Source: Chrysophaeum taylorii (taxonomy: Eukaryota; Sar; Pelagophyceae; Pelagomonadales; Pelagomonadaceae). Taken from it: a stretch of DNA of 64,000 nt. A model generated the notes under the pieces. It was given only the letters and a program-made list of their open reading frames with translations, searched no databases and had not been told where the DNA came from. The DNA lies in the NCBI GenBank assembly GCA_029834535.1, contig JAQMWT010000033.1, positions 1-64,000 of the forward strand, read 5' to 3'. How positions within the stretch are numbered: the stretch's first letter is position 1; each line of letters opens with the position of its first letter. This document shows, in pieces, positions 45,929 to 55,364 of this stretch. The position numbers and the translations under genes are program-made.

Positions 45929-48900
45929 GTGGGCCTTCGCAACGGCGGGCATCAAGGCACCCGAGCTCTTCTCGGCGATCGCCGGCACGGCTTCATCTCG
46001 GCTTGGCGACTTCAATCCTCAGGACCTCGCCAACACGGCGTGGGCCTTCGCGACGGCGCGCATCGAGGCACCCGAGCTCTTCGCGGCGATCGCCGGCACG
46101 GCTGCATCACGGCTTGGCGAGTTCAATCCTCAGGATCTCGCAAACACGGCGTGGGCCTTCGCGACGGCGCGCATCGAGGTACCTCAGCTCTTCGCGGCGA
46201 CCGCCGCCGCGGCTTCATCGCGGCTTGGCGAGTTCAATCCTCAGAACGTGGCCAACACGGCGTGGGCATTCGCGACGGCGGGCGTCGAGGCACCCGAGTT
46301 TTTCGCGGCGATCGACAGGCACGGCTTCATCTCGACTTGGCGAGTTCAGTCCGCAGAACCTCGCCAACACGGCGTGGGCCTTTGCGACGGCGGGCATCGA
46401 GGCACCTCAGCTCTTCGTGGCGAACGCCGGCACAGCTTCATCTCGGCTTGGCGAGTTCAATCCTCAGGACCTCGCCAACACGGCGTGGGCCTTCGCGACA
46501 GCGCGCATCGAGGCACCTCAGCTCTTTGCGGCGATCGCTGACGCGGCTCCTTCGCGGCTGGGCGAGTTCAATCCTCAGGCGCTCGCTAACACGGCGTTTG
46601 CTTTCGCGACGGCGGGCATCGAGGCACCCGAGCTCTTCGCGGCAATCGCTGACGCGGCTTCTTCGCGGCTTGGCGAGTTCAATCCTCAGGCGCTCGCTAA
46701 CACGGCGTGGGCCTTCGCGACGGCGGGCATCGAGGCACCCGAGCTCTTCGCGGCGATCGCCGGCACAGCTTCATCTCGGCTTGGCGAATTCAATCCTCAG
46801 GACTTCGCCAACACGGCGTGGGCCTTCGCGGCGGCGGGCATCGAGGCACCCGAGGTCTTCGGCGATCGCCGGCACGGCTTCATCGCGGCTTGGCGAGTTC
46901 AATCCGCGCAGGCGCTCGCTAACACGGCGTGGGCCTTCGCAACGGCGGGCATCAAGGCACCCGAGCTCTTCTCGGCGATCGCCGGCACGGCTTCATCTCG
47001 GCTTGGCGACTTCAATCCTCAGGACCTCGCCAACACGGCGTGGGCCTTCGCGACGGCGCGCATCGAGGCACCCGAGCTCTTCGCGGCGATCGCCGGCACG
47101 GCTGCATCACGGCTTGGCGAGTTCAATCCTCAGGATCTCGCAAACACGGCGTGGGCCTTCGCGACGGCGCGCATCGAGGTACCTCAGCTCTTCGCGGCGA
47201 CCGCCGCCGCGGCTTCATCGCGGCTTGGCGAGTTCAATCCTCAGAACGTGGCCAACACGGCGTGGGCATTCGCGACGGCGGGCGTCGAGGCACCCGAGTT
47301 TTTCGCGGCGATCGACAGGCACGGCTTCATCTCGACTTGGCGAGTTCAGTCCGCAGAACCTCGCCAACACGGCGTGGGCCTTTGCGACGGCGGGCATCGA
47401 GGCACCTCAGCTCTTCGTGGCGAACGCCGGCACAGCTTCATCTCGGCTTGGCGACTTCAATCCTCAGGACCTCGCCAACACGGCGTGGGCCTTCGCGACA
47501 GCGCGCATCGAGGCACCTCAGCTCTTTGCGGCGATCGCTGACGCGGCTCCTTCGCGGCTGGGCGAGTTCAATCCTCAGGCGCTCGCTAACACGGCGTTTG
47601 CTTTCGCGACGGCGGGCATCGAGGCACCCGAGCTCTTCGCGGCAATCGCTGACGCGGCTTCTTCGCGGCTTGGCGAGTTCAATCCTCAGGCGCTCGCTAA
47701 CACGGCGTGGGCCTTCGCGACGGCGGGCATCGAGGCACCCGAGCTCTTCGCGGCGATCGCCGGCACAGCTTCATCTCGGCTTGGCGAATTCAATCCTCAG
47801 GACTTCGCCAACACGGCGTGGGCCTTCGCGGCGGCGGGCATCGAGGCACCCGAGTTCTTCTCGGCGATCGCCGGCACGGCTTCATCGCGGCTTGGCGAGT
47901 TCAATCCGCGCAGGCGCTCGCTAACACGGCGTGGGCCTTCGCAACGGCGGGCATCAAGGCACCCGAGCTCTTCTCGGCGATCGCCGGCACGGCTTCATCT
48001 CGGCTTGGCGACTTCAATCCTCAGGACCTCGCCAACACGGCGTGGGCCTTCGCGACGGCGCGCATCGAGGCACCCGAGCTCTTCGCGGCGATCGCCGGCA
48101 CGGCTGCATCACGGCTTGGCGAGTTCAATCCTCAGGATCTCGCAAACACGGCGTGGGCCTTCGCGACGGCGCGCATCGAGGTACCTCAGCTCTTCGCGGC
48201 GACCGCCGCCGCGGCTTCATCGCGGCTTGGCGAGTTCAATCCTCAGAACGTGGCCAACACGGCGTGGGCATTCGCGACGGCGGGCGTCGAGGCACCCGAG
48301 TTTTTCGCGGCGATCGACAGGCACGGCTTCATCTCGACTTGGCGAGTTCAGTCCGCAGAACCTCGCCAACACGGCGTGGGCCTTTGCGACGGCGGGCATC
48401 GAGGCACCTCAGCTCTTCGTGGCGAACGCCGGCACAGCTTCATCTCGGCTTGGCGAGTTCAATCCTCAGGACCTCGCCAACACGGCGTGGGCCTTCGCGA
48501 CAGCGCGCATCGAGGCACCTGAGCTCTTTGCGGCGATCGCTGACGCGTCTCCTTCGCGGCTCGGCAAGTTCAATCCCCAGGCGCTCGCCAGCCAACACGG
48601 CGTGGGCTTTCGCGACAGCGCGCATCGAGACACCTCAGCTCTTCGCGGCGATCGCCGGCACAGCTTCATCTCGGCTTGGCGAGTTCAATCCTCAGGCGCT
48701 CGCTAACACGTGGGCCTTCGCGACAGCGCGCATCGAGGCACCTCAGCTCTTCGCGGCGATCGCTGACGCGTCTCCTTCGCGGCTCGGCAAGTTCAATCCC
48801 CAGGCGCTCGCCAGCCAACACGGCGTGGGCTTTCGCGACAGCGCGCATCGAGACACCTCGGCTCTTCGTGGCGATCGCCGGCACAGCTTCATCTCGGCTT

Positions 48901-48930
48901 GGCGAGTTCAATCCTCAGGACCTCGCCAAC
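45929..48930 (+). repeat. Higher-order repeat, about 1.0 kb x 3
   Basis: Nine-unit blocks repeat almost exactly with starts at 45929, 46929 and 47931 (periods 1000 and 1002). The first two copies run the full block. The third runs through the same variants until about 48520, then switches to other units. The block order is recognisable by markers: GCGTTTGCTTTC (NTAFAF), GACTTCGCC (DF), GCATCAAGG (GIK), GTGGCGAACGCC (VANAG). Confidence 0.85.
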
Positions 48931-51900
48931 ACGGCGTGGGCCTTCGCGACAGCGCGCATCGAGGCACCTCAGCTCTTTGCGGCGATCGCTGACGCGTCTC
49001 CTTCGCGGCTCGGCAAGTTCAATCCTCAGAACCTGGCCAACACGGCGTTGGCATTCGCGACGGCGGGCGTCGAGGCACCCGAGTTTTTCGCGGCGATCGC
49101 CGGCACGGCTTCATCTCGGCTTGGCGACTTCAGTCCGCAGAACCTCGCCAACACGGCGTGGGCCTTCGCAACGGCGCGCATCGTGGCACCCGAGCTCTTC
49201 GCGGCGATCGCCGGCACAGCTTCATCTCGGCTTGGCGAGTTCAAACCGCAGGACCTCGCCAACACGGCGTGGGCCTTCGCGACGGCGCGCATCGAGGCAC
49301 CCGAGCTCTTCGCGGCGATCGCCGGCACGGCTTCATCTCGGCTTGGCGAGTTCAATCCTCAGGACCTCGCCAACACGGCGTGGGCCTTCGCGACGGCGCA
49401 CATCGAGACACCCGAGCTCTTCGGGGCGATCGCCGGCACGGCTTCATCGGGGCTTGGCGAGTTCAATCCTCAGGATCTCGCAAACACGGCGTGGGCCTTC
49501 GCGACGGCGCGCATCGAGGTACCTCAGCTCTTCGCGGCGACCGCCGCCGCGGCTTCATCGCGGCTTGGCGAGTTCAATCCTCAGAACCTGGCCAACACGG
49601 CATTCGCGACGGCCGGCGTCGAGGCACCCCAGTTCTTCGCGGCGATCGCCGGCACGGCTTCATCTCGGCTTTGCGACTTCAGTCCGCAGAACCTCGCCAA
49701 CACGGCGTGGGCCTTCGCAACGGCGCGCATCGTGGCACCCGAGCTCTTCGCGGCGATCGCCGGCACAGCTTCATCTCGGCTTGGCGAGTTCAAACCGCAG
49801 AACGTGGCCAACACAGCGTGGGCATTCGCGACGGCGGGCGTCGAGGCACCCGAGTTCTTCGCGGCGATCGACAGGCACGGCTTCATCTCGACTTGGCGAG
49901 TTCAGTCTGCAGAACCTCGCCAACACGGCGTGGGCCTTTGCGACGGCGGGCATCGAGGCACCTCAGCTCTTCGTGGCGATCGCCGGCACAGCTTCATCTC
50001 GGCTTGGCGAGTTCAATCCTCAGGACCTCGCCAACACGGCGTGGGCCTTCGCGACAGCGCGCATCGAGGCACCTCAGCTCTTTGCGGCGATCGCTGAAGC
50101 GTCTCCTTGCGTTGCGGCTCGGCAAGTTCAATCCCCAGGCGCTCGCCAGCCAACACCGCGTGGGCTTTCTCGACAGCGCGCATCGAGGCACTTCAGCTCT
50201 TCGGGGCGATCGCCAGCACAGCTTCATCTCGGCTTGGCGAGTTCAATCCTCAGGCGCTCGCTAACACGACATGGGCCTTCGCGACAGCGCGCATCGAGGC
50301 ACCTCAGCTCTTCGCGGCGATCGCTGACGCGGCTCCTTCGCGGCTGGGCGAGTTCAATCCTCAGGCGCTCGCCAGCCAACACGGCGTGGGCTTTCGCGAC
50401 GGCGGGCATCGAGGCACCCGAGCTCTTCGCGGCAATCGCTGACGCCGGCTTCTTCGCGGCTGGGCGAGTTCAATCCTCAGGCGCTTGCTAACACGGCGTG
50501 GGCCTTCGCGACGGCGCGCATCGAGACACCCGAGCTCTTCGCGGCGATCGCCGGCACGGCTTCATCGCGTCTTGGCGAGTTCAATCCTCAGGATCTCGCA
50601 AACACGGCGTGGGCCTTCGCGACGGCGCGCATCGAGGTACCTCAGCTCTTCGCGGCGACCGCCGCCGCGGCTTCATCGCGGCTTGGCGAGTTCAATCCTC
50701 AGAACGTGGCCAACACGGCGTGGGCATTCGCGACGGCGGGCGTCGAGGCACCCGAGTTTTTCGCGGCGATCGACAGGCACGGCTTCATCTCGGCTTGGCG
50801 AGTTCAGTCCGCAGAACCTCGCCAACACGGCGTGGGCCTTTGCGACGGCGGGCATCGAGGCACCTCAGCTCTTCGTGGCTATCGCCGGAATGGCTTCATT
50901 TGGGCTGGGCGAGTTCAAGCCACAGGAGCTCGCCAACACGGCATGGGCTTTCGCGACAGCGCGCATCGAGGCACCTCAGCTCTTCGCGGCGATCGCTGAC
51001 GCGTCTCCTTCGCGGCTCGGCAAGTTCAATCCCCAGGCGCTCGCCAGCCAACACGGCGTGGGCTTTCGCGACAGCGCGCATCGAGACACCTCAGCTCTTC
51101 GCGGCGATCGCCGGCACAGCTTCATCTCGGCTTGGCGAGTTCAATCCTCAGGCGCTCGCTAACACGTGGGCCTTCGCGACAGCGCGCATCGAGGCACCTC
51201 AGCTCTTCGCGGCGATCGCTGACGCGTCTCCTTCGCGCCTGGGCGAGTTCAATCCTCAGGCGCTCGCCAGCCAACACGGCGTGGGCTTTCGCGACAGCGC
51301 GCATCGAGGCACCTCAGCTCTTCGCGGCGATCGCTGACGCGTCTCCTTCGCGGCTCGGCAAGTTCAATCCGCGCAGGCGCTCGCCAGCCAACACGGCGTG
51401 GGCCTTCGCGACAGCGGGCATCGAGGCACCTCAGCTTTTCGCGGCGATCGCCGGCACGGCTTCATCTCGGCTTGGCGAGTTCAATCTGCGCAAGCGCTCG
51501 CTAACACGGCGTGGGCCTTCGCGACGGCGGGCATCGAGGTACCTCAGCTCTTCGCGGCGATCGCCGGCACGGCTTCATCGCGGCTTGGCGAGTTCAATCC
51601 GCAGAACCTCGCCAACACGGCGTGGGCCTTCGCGACGGCGCACATCGCGGCACCTCATATCTTTGACGCGATGGCCCAGGCGGCCTGGTCGCGGCTTGAT
51701 GAGTAGAATCCGCAGGCGCTCTCCAACACGGCCTGGGCATTTGCCTGCGTATCAACGCCAGGACCCCACACAGTCCCTGCTCCAACGCGACGTTGCGACC
51801 GCGCTCGACCGAGTTGGTTGGATGCACGTCTTCGAGCACGTGACCGAAGAGGGATTGTCGCTTGACATGGCTCAACCTAACACCAAGCGCGCGGTCGAAG

Positions 51901-52112
51901 TCGACGGGCCACACCACTACCTCAAGAGAACGAGGGTTGAGGACGGGCCTACGCGCTTCAAGTCCCGACTGCTACGGCGGCTTGGCTGGGACGTTGTCTG
52001 CATTCCCTTCTTTGAGTGGGCCGCCCTCGACGATGTGGCGAGCGAGAATAGGAGTCTTGTCTCCGGGGTTGCAGGCTGCAAATCATACTACCAGCACCAG
52101 CGTATTAATTGA

Positions 52113-53990
52113 TTCCTTCCAAAGATTCGTTGTCGTCTCCTTCGCTTCCGCTTTTGTCGAAGAAGACGCGCAACTCTCGGTCGAAGAACTCAAGAACAAG
52201 ACGAGCACCCCGGACTAGACTCCATCCCCACCGTTCTTACGGAACTTCCTCTCAAGCAAACTTCTCTCGAAGTTGGAACCAAAAGGCTCGATTATCCCGA
52301 TGGTCACGCTGTCCAACGAGTTCTCGAAGCTGGACAACCATCACCTTCTGCGATTCGCCGGATATCATACCCCCCACATCATCCAAAGTCTCGGACACCC
52401 ACGCCGTCCCACCGGATCCTGGCATACCAAAGGTTACCCCACAACTCGACACACCCCATCTTATTCGACAATCGATATCGCGATTATTCCGCCCCGAACG
52501 CCAACGTTCATTCCCCCCCGTTGGCTCCACCAACACCACCGGAGCCACCACCACCTGGAGCCTCCTTCCCGGCGATCTCCCCTTGATCACTTCTTCTTCT
52601 AGTTCCCCAGCATCCTCATCCACACATTCAACGCGACACATACGAAGTTCGTCACTTTCGGGGAGTGAGTGGCCTCCGAACCGGGGGGGGTCTTCCGTTT
52701 ATTTTCGAGAAATAAATAGATAGATAGATAGCCTCCGCGGACTCCCACTGGACCCACCACCGAAAGTTCTGTGGAGCTCTGCCATGCTTCCGAGTGGTGG
52801 ACATCCTGGACGCCCAAACAACTAAGATGTTCGGGTGTTTGAGTGCTCTCACAGGCTTAGTGTTCTCGGATGATGAGGAAAAACTAGATGAGCGACGACC
52901 GAGCCCGAAGCCAGCAACTTCCTTGGGTTGCCAATCTTTTTGGCGCGCTGCGCTGCGCTGGGAGATTTTCTCCTCGAAAAACTACGCCTGACGGTGGTGG
53001 TGGTGGTGGTATCAAGCCGAAAAAAAAAGTGCCACGATGCTCTTCTTGATCTTTTGGATGTGTTTGTTATTCTCAGGTTTTCGAAGGAAAAAATGCGAGC
53101 GAGCGAGCGGCTGAGTCGAGCGATGTGCTCGGCCATCCGACCCGCAAACGGCTCTAAAAAAAACGACTCACGGAGAACCCTTTCGAAGTACGTTAAAGTT
53201 CTGAGAAAGAAGCTAGGGTCGACGTGGACGGGTCATCCGAGTAGTGAAAACGGTCGCTCCGACGGTGGTTTTATGGGGGGGGGGTGAATTGAATTGCGCG
53301 GGTTGGTTTCTGAAGGAAGTTGCGACCGGACTCCTACGAGTCAGTCCCCGCGGACGCCCCGACACCGGAACTTCTTCTGTTGTATGCTTCCGGATGGTCC
53401 GGTCCGGTCCGTCCCCGAATAATTCAGAAGCGAAGGTTAGAGACTGAGAACCCGAGGTCGACTCAAACAGTGGTGGTGTTGGAGGGTTGGATTGGGGAAA
53501 GCGGCCAGGCATCCGATGGGCTTTTTCGAGGCGCGTTTCGATGATTCGGCGGCCATGCTGCTGGGGAAAAACGTTGGGTCTCGGATTCTTTTCCGTGCCC
53601 CAAACTGGGCTTTTTTCGAGGTGGCGAAGGAGGGCGATCTTGCCGGCGTCCTGAGGGGTGTGTGGGCTCTGAGGTTGTGCTTGCCAAGCTGCTCCTTGAT
53701 GGCCTTTTAATACCGAGTAAGTAGCCCTTGATGGCCGAGACGCCTTGCTTGACGTAAGAGAGCTAGAATTTGTTTTTCCGCGGAGTTGGCGGCGCCGAGA
53801 GGACAGGTTTGGAGGTCAGCAGATGTCAGGCGAGCCGCCGCCGGCGTTGGGAGCTTCTTCGGATTCCGGGCTGGCGTTGGCGGGGGGTGGCGCGTTTTTT
53901 TTTTTTTTTTCCTCCGAGAAGACGGGAACATCAGCGTCAGCACAGACGTGATCAGAACCGTCGAGAGTTCGCCCGGCTGCGTCCTGTTGC
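52113..53990. other. No supported gene; 3' flank of locus 2
   Basis: Pro/Ser-rich open frames at 52.1-52.7 kb and 53.2-53.7 kb show no recognisable domain. Contains AGAT repeats near 52710, a GGT run at 52994-53010, a G-run at 53276-53284 and a T-run at 53896-53910. Confidence 0.4.
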
Positions 53991-54560
53991 TGCTCCTAGT
54001 AGAGTCTCCAATAGGGGGCCTGGTTGAAGGGGGAGAGGGTTGGACCCTGAGGCCTTGCGGTTGAGGGTATCGAGCTGGAGCACAGCCACGCCTGGCTTAA
54101 GTACTCGAGCGTCGTCGTCTCTTAGAGATTCTTGGAGGTGACGCGGCGTAGATCCGATCCTCTCCAACCACTCCTCGCCGTAGAGCGCGCTCCAGCTGTC
54201 CACGAGGCCGGCCGCGAGAGTACTGACCGTCAGCCAAGACGCTCGCCCAGTCCGCGCTCGCCTTTTTGATCATCCAGAAGAGCTCCCGGCGATAAAAAAA
54301 ACCTCGAGTGGCAGCTCCGTCGGCCGGCGGCACGTTTTCTTTGATGATCGCCCGGACTCCTTCTTTATGGTCGCAACGCGATCTGCAACCGCCCTGTAGC
54401 TGCTGACGCTCGCCCAGGCCGCAGTGTTCAAAGCGCGCGCGCGCGATAGCCCCCCCGATGGCCACGACACGCGTCGTCGCGGCAAGAAGGCCATAGGCAC
54501 TGCCTGCGACTCCATGCCGGTCGCAACTTTTCCTTCAGAAACCTCCGTCACTTACCCGAG
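53991..54560 (-). pseudogene. Decayed fragment related to 33.6 kb
   Basis: On the minus strand, FWMIKKASADWASVLADG (about 54300-54247) matches WIKKASAEWAAVLAAG at about 33637-33685, at DNA level as well. GVRAIIKENVPPADGAA lies just upstream. The family is not recognised; a decayed transposon protein is the likeliest explanation. Confidence 0.35.
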
Positions 54561-54854
54561 AATAACAGGTAGTAAGTTTGTCGCGAACATCTTGTTGGCC
54601 TTTGTTTTTGCCGCAAAACAATCGTGACAATACGTGAAGAGCATTTCCTTCGACATCAAACTACGATATGCGCTCTCAAGCTAATCCGCGTGAATTTCGT
54701 TAAGCGAGCATGCGGTCGGAGTATATCACCGATTGTTGACCTGCGCATTTACAAAGTACTTTCAAATCAAAAGTGTATTCCTCAAATTTATGCTTCTAAG
54801 TCAGAACCGCCGACGACAATACGTTGAGGCTCACCGAGCCTGCCTAGACTCGAA

Positions 54855-55364
54855 ATGCCTTCAAGTTCTACACGCAAGATGTGCACCAGAAGGCGAAGCG
54901 ATGTCGAGTGCAGAAGGATTTCGTGTCTTATTCGTCGTCGCCCGCAGAACCTGAGTGACCCGGTTGCCACCACCACCACCACCAAGCGAGTTTCGCCCGC
55001 TGCCTGTCAAATGGCAGCACTCACGACGGAATCTTTCTTTCAAGTAGTACAACGGATCACATCAGAAAGCTTATTATTTTTTACGCAAAACAAGAAACTT
55101 TTACCCCGAGGAGTCGACATTCTCATTCCGGAGAGATTTGACCTGGTAGAGACAGCGTGCGGTTTGACTAGAGACCATTCCGCAGCATGTCGCGTGCTAC
55201 TACTACAAGAATTAGGTTCCGTAGAAGCTTTCACAGAGCTGCTGGTATTTACGCCCTACGGCGGCTCGATTTCTTTCTCCTGTCAGGAAGAAAGAAAAGA
55301 AAAGAAAAGAAAAGAAAACACTAGGCGATGTGAGTCAGGACGTTCAAAAGCGTGGTGCAAATAA
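54855..55364 (+). CDS. Hypothetical small protein
   Basis: A 169-residue ORF in an AT-richer patch. The central part (TESFFQVVQRITSESLLFF, then RGVDILIPERFDLVETACG) has ordinary amino-acid composition. The ends are low-complexity: poly-Thr at about residues 37-42 and an AAGAA-derived Lys/Glu tail. No family recognised. It may be a real gene, an exon, or chance. Confidence 0.25.
   Translation: MPSSSTRKMCTRRRSDVECRRISCLIRRRPQNLSDPVATTTTTKRVSPAACQMAALTTESFFQVVQRITSESLLFFTQNKKLLPRGVDILIPERFDLVETACGLTRDHSAACRVLLLQELGSVEAFTELLVFTPYGGSISFSCQEERKEKKRKENTRRCESGRSKAWCK

Larger units (their letters stand above)
38380..51710 (+). repeat. 111-bp coding tandem repeat array
   Basis: About 13.3 kb of back-to-back 111-bp units with no spacers. 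Each unit runs from GAGTTCAATCC through AACACGGCGTGGGCCTT and GCATCGAGGCACC to GCGGCGATCGCC. Variant units recur, such as CCGCGCAGG instead of CCTCAGG, and ATCGACAGGCACGG instead of ATCGCCGGCACGG. Units with GAGGCAGACCGCCG have lost part of the middle. Confidence 0.9.
37908..52112 (+). pseudogene. Repeat-RAP locus 2: giant array of about 120 heptatricopeptide-like repeats with RAP domain, frame-disrupted
   Basis: It opens with MTMEGKSRKRRHDDDRKN and EPSPRGRRM, matching the starts of genes 1 and 3, but a stop follows at 38043. A short deletion near 38235 changes frame within the leader, where GATPETILSLLLA gives way to DEFSARNLATAAHRV. From about 38380 to 51710 there are about 120 units of 111 bp (FNPQxLANTAWAFA type). 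Many units carry +1 or +2 changes. An in-frame stop lies near 51704 (SRLDE, then stop). The RAP domain persists at about 51775-52045 (VEVDGPHHYLKRTRVEDG, then RLLRRLGWDV, then IPFFEWAAL), but WTPHVF has become WMHVF. Genes 1 and 3 have 15 and 10 units. As read it cannot give one continuous repeat-RAP protein, so it is a pseudogene, a frameshifting gene, or an assembly-affected locus. Confidence 0.75.

Noticed and set aside
38380-51710. Regular array resembling CRISPR or satellite DNA
   Set aside because: The 111-bp units are contiguous with no spacers and encode the same 37-residue repeat as the neighbouring intact genes.
53244-53951. Several 65-80-residue ORFs
   Set aside because: Overlapping in many frames, with low-complexity tails; none has a recognisable motif.
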